Part shown: positions 14,180 through 22,099 of the stretch, piece after piece
How positions within the stretch are numbered: position 1 is the first letter of the stretch
Layout: every line of letters starts with the position of its first letter
NCBI GenBank assembly: GCA_036510575.1
Contig: DATCDR010000112.1
Coordinates: 1 to 37,184 of the forward strand
DNA: 37,184 nt
Direction of reading: 5' to 3'
From: DATCDR01 sp036510575
Lineage (GTDB): Bacteria; Actinomycetota; Acidimicrobiia; Acidimicrobiales; Bog-793
Notes under the pieces: model-generated
Told to the model about the DNA's origin: nothing
The model's database searches: none
What the model saw: the letters and a program-made list of their open reading frames with translations, nothing else
Position numbers and translations under genes: made by a program

Positions 14180-15570
14180 GCTCTCGCCCCCCTCGCGTCG
14201 CTAAGTGAGGCGGCGCCACCTCGGGAGGTGGCATCGCCGATCACCGCGCCGAGATCGGTCGGCCCGGTCGTTGCTCCGACCGCGAGCGCCGAAGCGGCCA
14301 GCGCCCCGCTCGCGCCGGGAAGCACCGGCTCGACGAGCGAGGTGAACTTCGAGAGCAACGCTTCGTCACTGAGCGGTCGCTCGAGGCTCCCGGCGGCCTG
14401 CAGAACCTCACTGACTTCAGAACGCCCGTCCATCCAAACGACGGTCACCGTTGCGGCATCGCGGGGACACGATGAATCGGGCATCAACTTCGTCTTCCCA
14501 CGAAGCTTTACGACGCGGGCATCGACCGCTTTCTCGTCGGAGAACTCAGCGAGACCACCTCGTCCGTACAACAGGCCGACCGAGACACCGTGAATGGCAC
14601 AAAATCTCGCTTCAAGTCCGGTTGTCGCCGTGGCGCGGCCCATCAACTCAGGAACGAGCGGATTGCAGGTGACAAGCACCTCGTCGATGGCATCGACATC
14701 GTCGCCAAATCGGCCGTGCAAGTTGACGGCCGCCTCGATAGCCGGATGCGCGACGATCCCGCAGGGGAACGGCTTGTAGGTGTTGTCGAGTAGTACGAGC
14801 CGACCGGCGATCGAGGGCGCACCAAGGATCGCAACGTCGTGGTCGTGCGCGAGCGCCGTGAAGTAGCTCGGCTCGCCTGCGAAGCAGTCGCCTCCGGTTC
14901 GCAGTCCTGCCCTGGCGAGCGCGGCCGCGAACAGCCCGTTCGACGCCGCTTTCCCGGCGTGAAACGGCTTGATCGGTGTGCCGAACGCCTCCCGGTGACC
15001 AAGCGTCATCTCCGCCGCGATACCAATCGCCGCGGCGAGCTGGGCTTGGTCGAGCCCCATCATCAGACCGGCGGCCACTGCCGCGCCGATGACGCCACAA
15101 GTTCCGGTGATGTGCCATCCGTCGTCGTAGTGCGAGGGCGTCATCGCAAGCCCTACCCGGAGCTGGGATTCGACCCCCATCGCGAACGCCATCAGGGCCG
15201 TCTCGGGAGCGACCGGTTCGAGGTTCCCCTGGACGTACCAGGCACCAAGTGTCGCCGCGCCCGGGTGGATGACGGTCGCCAGGTGTGTGTCATCGAAGTC
15301 GTCGAAGTGCGCAGCAAATCCGATCAGGGTCGCTACGTAATACCGATCGAGGAGGTCGTTCCTACCAGGGACACGCAGCTCAGAACCGCCGAGCTGCTGC
15401 CCGACGGCAACGAGCGCGTCTGCCTCGCGCGATCGAATCGCACCAACCGAGGTACCTACGACGTTCAGCAACGTGCGATGGGTCTCAGCGGTCTCCTCCG
15501 GACCCAGCCCGCGGGCGGCGCGATCCATCAGCGCCGCGACAAACTCCTCGAGGACACCCAACGTCTCCAC
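14176..15570 (-). CDS. MmgE/PrpD family protein (2-methylcitrate dehydratase-like)
   Basis: A full-length, 464-residue member of the MmgE/PrpD family, which includes 2-methylcitrate dehydratase and cis-aconitate decarboxylase. Visible motifs are FAAHFDDFDDTH at 85-96, IHPGAATLGA at 101-110, HYDDGWHITGTCGVIGAA at 147-164, TPIKPFHAGKAA at 198-209 and TYKPFPCGIVAHPAIEA at 264-280. No methylcitrate synthase or methylisocitrate lyase gene lies nearby, so propionate catabolism is not supported and the substrate is unknown. Start is GTG at 15570 with GGAG upstream. It is coupled to the short paralogue downstream and divergent from the SAM methyltransferase. Confidence 0.88.
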   Translation of the reverse strand: METLGVLEEFVAALMDRAARGLGPEETAETHRTLLNVVGTSVGAIRSREADALVAVGQQLGGSELRVPGRNDLLDRYYVATLIGFAAHFDDFDDTHLATVIHPGAATLGAWYVQGNLEPVAPETALMAFAMGVESQLRVGLAMTPSHYDDGWHITGTCGVIGAAVAAGLMMGLDQAQLAAAIGIAAEMTLGHREAFGTPIKPFHAGKAASNGLFAAALARAGLRTGGDCFAGEPSYFTALAHDHDVAILGAPSIAGRLVLLDNTYKPFPCGIVAHPAIEAAVNLHGRFGDDVDAIDEVLVTCNPLVPELMGRATATTGLEARFCAIHGVSVGLLYGRGGLAEFSDEKAVDARVVKLRGKTKLMPDSSCPRDAATVTVVWMDGRSEVSEVLQAAGSLERPLSDEALLSKFTSLVEPVLPGASGALAASALAVGATTGPTDLGAVIGDATSRGGAASLSDARGARA

Positions 15571-15673
15571 CCTTCGACTCCGAAACGACGGCGCACCGAC
15601 ACTAATAGGAGACGATCAACGCCGCTTCGACCGACCAACGGCCCGCTGAATTCGCCTATGCCAAGATGAGACG

Positions 15674-16501
15674 ATGTCGGGAGCGCCGAGTTGGGATGCC
15701 GGGCTCTACGCGCAACATACCGCTCACCATCGGGCCTACGACGATCATGTCCTCGATCAGCTCTCAATACTGCCGAACCTCAACGTTCTCGACATCGGGA
15801 GCGGGGCCGGGGATCTGACCGCAAAACTGGCGAGCCTGGTCCCTGGCGGCACGGTGGTCGGCATCGACGCGTCCCTCCCGCTCGTAGAGAGCGCGAGGGA
15901 GCGTTTTCAACACGACCACAACGTCGCCTTCCGGCATCTCCGGGCACAGCAGCTCGGCGAGCTCGACGTCACCGAGCTCGAGGGAGGCCTCCGGTCGGGG
16001 CCGCCGTTTGACCTCGTGATCTCCGTCGCCACACTGCACTGGGTGCCGCGCGACGACCATCCTGCCGTCTACCGAGCGATCTTCGAGCTGTTACGCGACG
16101 GCGGGACCTTCCGTGCGGATTTCGGAGGCGAGGGACAGATAAAGGATGTTCGAGAGGTGCTGAACGCGGTCGCAACCGAGCTCGGAGGCGCTGCGGACCC
16201 GTGGTACTTCCCCGCCGCCGAAGAGGTCGCGGCGCGGCTGATCGAGACCGGCTTTGCGATCGACGACGGCTTCGTCCGCCTCGTCCGACAGCGCCGGAGC
16301 GTGCCCGACGTCGAGGCCTTCACCGGCTGGTTGGAGAGCCAGGTTCTCATCGCCTATGAGCCGAGCCTGCCCGGTCCTTCCTACGCGGAGTTCCGACGAC
16401 AAAGCCTCGAGCGTCTCGTCGAGCGAGGGACGCGCGAAGACGGGAGCTTCGACCAGGACTACATCCGGCTTGACCTGATGGTCACCAAACCGGACCACTA
16501 A
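15674..16501 (+). CDS. Class I SAM-dependent methyltransferase (trans-aconitate methyltransferase-like)
   Basis: A 275-residue methyltransferase with the Rossmann motif I VLDIGSGAGDL (38-48), ribose-binding acidic residue Asp65 in GIDAS, motif IV FDLVISVATLHWV in the middle, and a helical C-terminal cap. The overall shape, including the LHWV segment, resembles trans-aconitate 2-methyltransferase (Tam), which methylates trans-aconitate, a by-product of aconitase. Being divergent from a PrpD-family gene that may handle aconitate-type acids makes this attractive, but it is inference; other small-molecule substrates are possible. Its stop overlaps that of convergent fdhD by a few bases. Confidence 0.85.
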   Translation: MSGAPSWDAGLYAQHTAHHRAYDDHVLDQLSILPNLNVLDIGSGAGDLTAKLASLVPGGTVVGIDASLPLVESARERFQHDHNVAFRHLRAQQLGELDVTELEGGLRSGPPFDLVISVATLHWVPRDDHPAVYRAIFELLRDGGTFRADFGGEGQIKDVREVLNAVATELGGAADPWYFPAAEEVAARLIETGFAIDDGFVRLVRQRRSVPDVEAFTGWLESQVLIAYEPSLPGPSYAEFRRQSLERLVERGTREDGSFDQDYIRLDLMVTKPDH

Positions 16502-17394
16502 GCAGCTATTCGCTGCCTCCCGGCGTAGACCGCACAGCTGCTACCGCGCAAGAAGCCGACGAGCGTCATGCCCGAATCCTCGGCGAGCTCCACCGCCAGG
16601 CTCGTGGCTGCCGAGACGGCTGCGACGATCGGGATTCCCGCCCGGAGTGCCTTCTGCACGATCTCGAAGGAGATTCTGCCCGAGGCCATCAGCGTCATAT
16701 CGGAGAGGGGCAACTTCCCGTTCAACATCGACCAGCCAATGACCTTGTCGACGGCATTATGGCGCCCTACGTCCTCGCGGAGGCAGAGCACCTCGCCATC
16801 AGGGGCGATCAGCGCAATTCCGTGCAGCCCTCCCGTCGAAGAGAAGGCGCGCTGACCAGAACGCAACAGAGCCGGGAACGTGGACAACATTTCGAGCGGG
16901 ATGACCGGACCCTTGCTGAGCTCCGGGTGTCCTGCGAGATGCACCGCCTCGATCGATGCCGAGCCGCACACACCACACGCTGAGGAGGTCATGACGAGCC
17001 GCTCGATGCTCGCGCGACCCGGCTCGCCCCGTAGCTCGGCGGTGACGACGTTGTAGCGCTGTTCGGCGGTCAGATCCTCGTCGAGGCAGTAGGCGATCTG
17101 ACGGACCTGATCTCGACCGTCGATGACGCCCTCGGAAAGGAGCAGACCTGCCACGAGCTCGAAGTCGTGCCCTGGGGTCCGCATCGTGATCGCCAGCCGT
17201 GACGGGCCGCCTGGTCCTGCGAGTCGAATCTCGAGTGGCTCCTCGACGGCGAGCTGGTCCGTGCGACCAACCAAGCGCACGCCCTTTGGCTCATACACCG
17301 TGGCCGAGGTCGTCGGAACTCTGCCGCCGGTTATCGAAAGCGGCAACGAAGCAGGTGTTCGTGATCCAGGCTCGTTGACCTCAGTGGTGCTCAC
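16498..17394 (-). CDS. fdhD: Formate dehydrogenase accessory sulfurtransferase (FdhD)
   Basis: FdhD delivers sulfur from cysteine desulfurase to the molybdenum cofactor before it is inserted into formate dehydrogenase, and is needed for activity. The 298-residue protein shows the transfer cysteines in SSACGVCG (Cys140, Cys143), TGGLHGIAL at 187-195, REDVGRHNAVDKVIG at 206-220 and SGRISFEIVQKA at 238-249. In many organisms it (FdsC) sits inside the fds operon; here it lies 5.8 kb away with other cofactor genes. GTG at 17394 shares one base with the stop of the upstream DUF6457 gene (TAGTG), implying translational coupling. Confidence 0.96.
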   Translation of the reverse strand: MSTTEVNEPGSRTPASLPLSITGGRVPTTSATVYEPKGVRLVGRTDQLAVEEPLEIRLAGPGGPSRLAITMRTPGHDFELVAGLLLSEGVIDGRDQVRQIAYCLDEDLTAEQRYNVVTAELRGEPGRASIERLVMTSSACGVCGSASIEAVHLAGHPELSKGPVIPLEMLSTFPALLRSGQRAFSSTGGLHGIALIAPDGEVLCLREDVGRHNAVDKVIGWSMLNGKLPLSDMTLMASGRISFEIVQKALRAGIPIVAAVSAATSLAVELAEDSGMTLVGFLRGSSCAVYAGRQRIAA

Positions 17395-17630
17395 TAGTTG
17401 GCCTCGCCTTCGAGCTCGGTCGCGAGCGCGTCCGCGAGCTGACGAGCCTCTTCAACCGAGCGCCCCGATCTCGCGACCAGCCAACAAGAGATCGGCGCGG
17501 CGATCCGCTCGGACGCATGCGCGGCGACCCCCGCAAGTGCGAGGAGCTCCGCCACCTCAGCATCTGTTGGTGGCGGAACAGCCAGTGCCGCGCCGAAGCG
17601 CTCAATCCAAGCCGATCCGGAGGCAGGCAT
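17394..17630 (-). CDS. DUF6457 small protein linked to FdhD
   Basis: A 78-residue protein with the features of DUF6457 (WIERFGAALAV, LLALAGVAAHASERIAAPIS, then a helical C-terminus with LADALATELE). This small actinobacterial family commonly sits beside fdhD and molybdenum-cofactor genes; its role is unknown. It is the first gene of a two-gene unit with fdhD and is divergent from mobA. The start is uncertain: TTG, GTG and ATG codons follow one another at 17636, 17633 and 17630, and a G-rich GGGGGTAG lies upstream. I give the ATG. Confidence 0.75.
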   Translation of the reverse strand: MPASGSAWIERFGAALAVPPPTDAEVAELLALAGVAAHASERIAAPISCWLVARSGRSVEEARQLADALATELEGEAN

Positions 17631-17711
17631 CACCAAAAGGCTACCCCCGACTGCCCTCTAAGCTGCTATCTGATCCGACGCCGGTGCTCTCGTTGCTCTC
17701 GGGGGTGGTGA

Positions 17712-18356
17712 ATGTCAACTCGCGAACTTGGTGGTCTGCTCCTTACCGGTGGCGCCAGCACCCGTATGGGCCGGGACAAAGCCGCCATCGAGATCGATGG
17801 CGTCAAGCTCGCTGAGCGCACCGCTTCGCTCCTATCCGCCGTGACCACGCTCGCGTTAGAAGTCGGACCCGGAGTATCCACTTTGCCGTCCGTCCAAGAA
17901 GATCCTCCTGGTCAAGGTCCCCTGGCGGCAATTCTCGTGGGACACAAATCGCTCGTGAGGCGCGGGCTCTCACCGAGCGCTCCGTGCCTCGTCGTCTCCT
18001 GCGACCTGCCATTGCTAAGCGTCAGTGTGCTCAGGCGACTCGCTGACGCAGCAGGGGATCGCTCGGTGCTCCCGGTGATCGACGGTACCGCGCAGCCGCT
18101 TTGCGCCAGGTGGTCTGCACGCGATCTCGCTGCGAGCGATACCGCATTCGCCACAGGTGAACGATCACTCCGGCGTCTCCCCGAGCGGGGTACTGCCCTG
18201 CTCCTCGAGGAGTCACTGTGGGGAATCGATGCGTCGAAGCTCCGCGACGCGGACACCCCGGAAGACCTTGCCTCGATGGGCATCACGCTTGGCGCGGTGC
18301 CTGGTCCACGCCCCGCCGAGCCCGACGAAAGGCCAGCGCCCCGGGGGCGCCGGTAG
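17712..18356 (+). CDS. mobA: Molybdenum cofactor guanylyltransferase (MobA-like NTP transferase)
   Basis: MobA transfers GMP from GTP to molybdopterin, giving the guanine dinucleotide cofactor used by FdsA. The 214-residue protein begins with the nucleotide-binding loop LTGGASTRMGRDKA (11-24) and has GPLAAI at 69-74 and the metal-binding SCDLPLL at 96-102. The C-terminus is rich in Pro and Arg and probably disordered. It heads the mobA-moeA unit and is divergent from DUF6457-fdhD. Related CTP-transferases (MocA) cannot be fully excluded, but the presence of a bis-MGD formate dehydrogenase favours MobA. Confidence 0.88.
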   Translation: MSTRELGGLLLTGGASTRMGRDKAAIEIDGVKLAERTASLLSAVTTLALEVGPGVSTLPSVQEDPPGQGPLAAILVGHKSLVRRGLSPSAPCLVVSCDLPLLSVSVLRRLADAAGDRSVLPVIDGTAQPLCARWSARDLAASDTAFATGERSLRRLPERGTALLLEESLWGIDASKLRDADTPEDLASMGITLGAVPGPRPAEPDERPAPRGRR

Positions 18357-18395
18357 GCTCAACTGCGTGACCTGGCAGAAGGGTGGATCGCTCCG

Positions 18396-19628
18396 GTGAG
18401 CGAGCTCATCGAACTCGACGAGCTTCGCGCCACGGTCCTTGCCCGACGAACACCGCTTCCCGCCATCACACTCGCGCCACGAGACGCTCTCGGGTTCGTT
18501 CTCGCATCGCCGGTGATGGCAACTGAGTCGATCCCGAGCTTTGCAAATTCTGCGATGGACGGGTATGCCGTCCGCGCGCTTGACACCTCACCCGAAGGGG
18601 TTCGGCTCGCGGTTGTCGGTTCGACCATGGCTGGCGAGTCGCCCGGGAAACTCGGCGCCGGCGAGGCGATCCGCATCATGACCGGCGCCCCGATGCCCTT
18701 TGGAGCAGACGCCGTCTGCATCCAAGAGGAGGCGACCGAGGATGGCGCCGGAGGCGTCGAAATCCCTGTCGCAATCGCTCTCGGGCGCAACGTCCGCTTT
18801 CCTGGCGAAGACATCTCGGCAGGCAGCCAGGTCTTCGCGGCCGGCACGGAGCTTGGCGCAGCACACCTCGGGGTTCTCGCCGCGATCGGCGAGCGCACCG
18901 TGGTAGTGCACCGACAGCCGGTGGTCGGCGTGCTCTCCACCGGAGACGAGCTCGTCGGCGATGGCGCACCGCTCGGGGAGGGAAAGATCCGCGATGCCAA
19001 TCGCCCTGCACTTCTCGCGCTCGTCGACGGATCTGGTGCGAGGGCGGTCGATCTCGGGATAGTGGGCGACGATTCGAGCGAGCTGCTCGCCGTCCTCGAA
19101 CGCGCCACAGCGAGCTGCGATGCGGTCGTCGTGAGCGGTGGTGCGAGCAACGGAGACCGGGACCCGCTCGCGAGCGTGCTCGAAAAGCTGGCAGGGTCCT
19201 CGCAGGTGCGCTCCTTTCACGCGGCGATCCGTCCGGCGAAGCCGTTCGTGTTCGGCGAGATTGGCGAGCGGTTCACCCCCGTGTTCGGACTGCCCGGAAA
19301 TCCGGTCTCGGCGCTCGTCGCATTCGAGCTCCTCGCCAAGCCCGCCATACGGCGCCTCGCGGGCCACCGCGGTGTGGCGCGACCTACCCTTCGAGGAATC
19401 GCCGACGCCGAGTTCCTGCGACGCCAGGACGGCAAAGTGCACTACGTGCGCGCGACCGCCGTTGCGGACCGAGAAGGCGTGCTGCACGTTCGCCCCGCCC
19501 AAGGGCAAGGAGCACACATGCTCTTAGCTCTTGCGAACTCGAACGCACTCGTCGTCCTAGAAGACGGTGCGGGCGTCCTAGCTGGCGACGCCGTGAACGT
19601 GCTGTTGTTGTCACTCGACGCACTCTGA
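18396..19628 (+). CDS. moeA: Molybdopterin molybdenumtransferase (MoeA)
   Basis: MoeA inserts molybdate into adenylylated molybdopterin. This 410-residue protein has the usual domain set: NSAMDGYAVR at 51-60, RIMTGAPMPFGADAV at 93-107, the STGDELV strand at 181-187, SGGASNGDRD at 247-256 (usually SGGVSVGxxD, a mild variation in the molybdopterin-binding loop), RPAKPFVFG at 279-287 and FGLPGNPVSA at 297-306. The GTG start at 18396 lies 40 bp after mobA, so they form one transcript. No other pterin genes (moaA, moaC) are in the window. Confidence 0.95.
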   Translation: MSELIELDELRATVLARRTPLPAITLAPRDALGFVLASPVMATESIPSFANSAMDGYAVRALDTSPEGVRLAVVGSTMAGESPGKLGAGEAIRIMTGAPMPFGADAVCIQEEATEDGAGGVEIPVAIALGRNVRFPGEDISAGSQVFAAGTELGAAHLGVLAAIGERTVVVHRQPVVGVLSTGDELVGDGAPLGEGKIRDANRPALLALVDGSGARAVDLGIVGDDSSELLAVLERATASCDAVVVSGGASNGDRDPLASVLEKLAGSSQVRSFHAAIRPAKPFVFGEIGERFTPVFGLPGNPVSALVAFELLAKPAIRRLAGHRGVARPTLRGIADAEFLRRQDGKVHYVRATAVADREGVLHVRPAQGQGAHMLLALANSNALVVLEDGAGVLAGDAVNVLLLSLDAL

Positions 19629-19630
19629 GC

Positions 19631-19650
19631 CCGCAGCGCAAACCCTGCGG
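19631..19650 (+). terminator. Hairpin just after moeA
   Basis: A 6-bp perfect stem (ccgcag / ctgcgg) with an 8-base loop begins 3 bases after the moeA stop, in the 75-bp gap before a convergent gene. No T-tract follows, so it is at best a weak or actinobacterial-type terminator. Confidence 0.35.
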
Positions 19651-19703
19651 AGGACGCCGGGCCGGAAGAGCAGATCTCCAAGGTCGGTGACAGCTCGGGA
19701 GTC

Positions 19704-20504
19704 TCAGGAGCTCAGCAGCTTGTCGACGACCGCGCCCGTCAATTTGCGGGGGGCGAATCGTACCGAGAGCGACGCCAGGCGGTTCGACATCCCGGGGATA
19801 TAGAGACTCTTCGAACGCGCGAAGGCATCGAGTGCACCTGGAACCAAGTATGCGGCCCCTGGGGCGCGTGAAAAGACGCGATCGGTCAGTCGAGGCTCGC
19901 CCAGTGCGGACGAGAAGTTCGTCGCCACCGCACCTGGGCAAAACGCCAATACCGTGACACCAGAGCGCCTGCACTCCGTCGAGACCGCCTGTGAGAACGA
20001 GAGCACAAATGCCTTCGTGGCTCCGTACGTTGCCATCTGCGGAGTCGGTTGGAAGGCGGCAGTGCTCGCGACGTTGATGATGCCGCCTGCGTCTCGCTGG
20101 AGCATCTGCGGCAAGAACGCCCGCGTCAGATCGACGACCGCGGCGCAGTTGAGCTCCACGAGGTGGAGCACCTCAGCGGCAGGCACCACGGCAAGCGCCC
20201 CATGGGAGCCGAGGCCCGCGTTGTTGATGAGAACATCGATCTGTCTCGAGGCGTACGTCGCGATCAGCCGCTCGCGATCGCTCGGGTCCGAGAGGTCGAC
20301 CCGCATCGTCTCAACCTTGACCGAGAAGGTGGAGCGGAGACGGGCCGCAGACGCATCCAAGACGTCGATCGAACGAGCAACGAGCACGAGATTTGCCCCT
20401 CTCTCGGCCAACGAATCTGCAAACGCGGCACCGATTCCCGAAGACGCGCCAGTCACCAGCACTGTGGTATCCCGGTAGTCGAAGGTCGTAGAGAGGCCGA
20501 TCAC
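19704..20504 (-). CDS. Short-chain dehydrogenase/reductase (SDR)
   Basis: A classical SDR of 266 residues. It has TGASSGIG at 18-25 for cofactor binding, an Arg44 after the second strand that favours NADP(H), NNAG at 94-97, the catalytic Ser147 and YxxxK pair Tyr160/Lys164, and a C-terminal extension of about 40 residues (PGMSNRLASLSVRFAPRKL) seen in SDRs annotated as YqjQ/DltE-like. The substrate is unknown. The GTG start at 20504 has no clear ribosome binding site. It is divergent from the DNA methyltransferase gene. Confidence 0.87.
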   Translation of the reverse strand: MIGLSTTFDYRDTTVLVTGASSGIGAAFADSLAERGANLVLVARSIDVLDASAARLRSTFSVKVETMRVDLSDPSDRERLIATYASRQIDVLINNAGLGSHGALAVVPAAEVLHLVELNCAAVVDLTRAFLPQMLQRDAGGIINVASTAAFQPTPQMATYGATKAFVLSFSQAVSTECRRSGVTVLAFCPGAVATNFSSALGEPRLTDRVFSRAPGAAYLVPGALDAFARSKSLYIPGMSNRLASLSVRFAPRKLTGAVVDKLLSS

Positions 20505-20626
20505 GAAGATGTCGATGCGAAAACCATCACGAACTCATCATCGCGTTATCCGCACCACCGAGTGCGCCCTCCCCGCCTTGGACGAGAAATAGCTGACCGA
20601 TCGCGCCGGGAGACGGGGCTGTCGCG

Positions 20627-20632
20627 TACCAT
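20627..20632 (+). promoter_or_regulatory. -10 element of a probable leaderless transcript
   Basis: TACCAT fits the actinobacterial TANNNT -10 pattern and ends 6-9 bases before the GTG-ATG start pair of the DNA methyltransferase gene. No ribosome binding site is present. This spacing would place the transcript start at the start codon. No convincing -35 was seen. Confidence 0.4.
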
Positions 20633-20641
20633 CGGCCAGTG

Positions 20642-22099
20642 ATGGGCAAGCCTGCGACCTCGACTTCGGCGTTTGGCGTTTCCAAGCGAGAGAACCACAA
20701 CGCCTCTGGGTTCTACGCTCGTTTCACCGAACCCGAGCTCTCAAGCGACGTCACGATCTCGGCCGAGAGGGCGATCGACACCCTCTTCGTCGGTGATGCC
20801 AGAGCGATGGGCGAGGTCCCGAGCGCTTCTGTCGCGTTGGTCGTCACGTCACCGCCGTACTTCGCAGGAAAGGAGTACGAGCAAGCACTCGGCGAGAACG
20901 GGAGCCCCGCCACGTATCTCGACTACCTCGAGCTCTTGCGGGAGGTCTTCCGCGAGTGCGTCCGGACGCTTGAGCCAGGCGGGCGTATTGCGGTGAACGT
21001 GGCAAACCTCGGCCGGCGACCCTACCGGTCGCTCTCCTCTGACGTCATCCGAATCCTGCAAGACGACCTCCGCCTACTCTTGCGCGGTGAGATCGTCTGG
21101 GTGAAGCAGCGCGGGTCGGCTGGCTCGTGCGCGTGGGGAAGCTTCCAGCGCGCGAGCAATCCTGTGCTCCGGGATCTGAGCGAACGGGTGATCCTCGCGA
21201 GCAAGGGACGCTTCGATCGGGCCGTCTCGAGGCGGGAGCGGACGCGGCTCGACCTGCCATCGGCGTCGTCGATGACGCGCGACGACTTCATGGAGAACAC
21301 GGTGGACATCTGGGAGATCCCACCCGAGCGGGCGAGCAGGGTCGGCCACCCAGCGCCCTTCCCCGTCGAGCTTCCGGCCAGGCTGATCCAGCTCTACAGC
21401 TATCGAGATGACCTCATCCTCGATCCATTCGTCGGCGTCGGCACAACTGCCGTCGCGGCGCTCCAAACCGGCCGACACTTCGTCGGCTACGACCTCGACG
21501 CCAGTTACGTCGCGACCGCGAACGAGCGTCTCGCTGTCGAAGAGCGGCGTCTCGGTGCAGCAGAGGATCGACTTGTTGTCACGAAACCTGCCCTGATCTC
21601 GCCACTTGTCACAGCCATCGATGAGGGAAAGTCCGCCAAAGACCTGGCGCGCCTCGCCCTTTCCTGCGCCGGCTTTAGCGAGATCGACGAGCACCCACAT
21701 TTCCCTGGAGGCGTCGACGTCGCCTTCTCTGTCGCGGGTGACAACGGTGATCGGATCCTGATCGAGGTCGCCGGCGGCTTCACGAACAACCGTGGCGGAC
21801 TCGCTCGCGCCGAGACCTTGTGGCGCATCATCGCGAAGGCGGCGATCCTAAACGAGCTCCCGGCCGGCCCGCTCATAGTGCTCACGACCGAGTTACCTGG
21901 CAGGAACAGCCCGACGACGGAGGCATTGCGGGTGGTCTGTGGTCCTGGCAAGCCGGTCACGGAGGTGATCGACCTCCTCATGCCAGATGCGGTGTCGAGA
22001 CTGCGCCAGATCCGCGCGGATCATGGGCGAACAATCAGTGCCGTCGTCGACTCTGCGGCGGCCGAGCCAGATCAGCTCAGCGTGGCCGAGCCCGCGTAG
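20642..22099 (+). CDS. DNA methyltransferase (N4/N6-amino class, beta order) with C-terminal extra domain
   Basis: A 485-residue DNA amino-methyltransferase. The catalytic TSPPY (69-73) precedes the SAM motif DPFVGVGTT (261-269), the beta-class order; GHPAPFPVELP at 236-246 is motif X. Between them (about 160-230) lies the likely target-recognition region. After residue 320 there is an additional ~150-residue domain containing VDVAFS (358-363) and ILIEVAGGFTNNRGG (372-386), reminiscent of a PD-(D/E)xK nuclease core, though the lysine is absent. No separate restriction enzyme is nearby, so it may be an orphan regulatory methyltransferase or a fused system. GTG at 20639 is an alternative start; no ribosome binding site is visible. 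The end overlaps the convergent aquaporin gene by 28 bp. Confidence 0.9.
   Translation: MGKPATSTSAFGVSKRENHNASGFYARFTEPELSSDVTISAERAIDTLFVGDARAMGEVPSASVALVVTSPPYFAGKEYEQALGENGSPATYLDYLELLREVFRECVRTLEPGGRIAVNVANLGRRPYRSLSSDVIRILQDDLRLLLRGEIVWVKQRGSAGSCAWGSFQRASNPVLRDLSERVILASKGRFDRAVSRRERTRLDLPSASSMTRDDFMENTVDIWEIPPERASRVGHPAPFPVELPARLIQLYSYRDDLILDPFVGVGTTAVAALQTGRHFVGYDLDASYVATANERLAVEERRLGAAEDRLVVTKPALISPLVTAIDEGKSAKDLARLALSCAGFSEIDEHPHFPGGVDVAFSVAGDNGDRILIEVAGGFTNNRGGLARAETLWRIIAKAAILNELPAGPLIVLTTELPGRNSPTTEALRVVCGPGKPVTEVIDLLMPDAVSRLRQIRADHGRTISAVVDSAAAEPDQLSVAEPA

Noticed and set aside
14176..15570. Calling the full-length PrpD gene prpD of the methylcitrate cycle
   Set aside because: No methylcitrate synthase or methylisocitrate lyase genes are nearby and the family is functionally diverse.
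20642..22099. A restriction-modification or phage defence island
   Set aside because: Only the methyltransferase is present; neighbours are an SDR and an aquaporin, with no nuclease, helicase, toxin or mobile genes.
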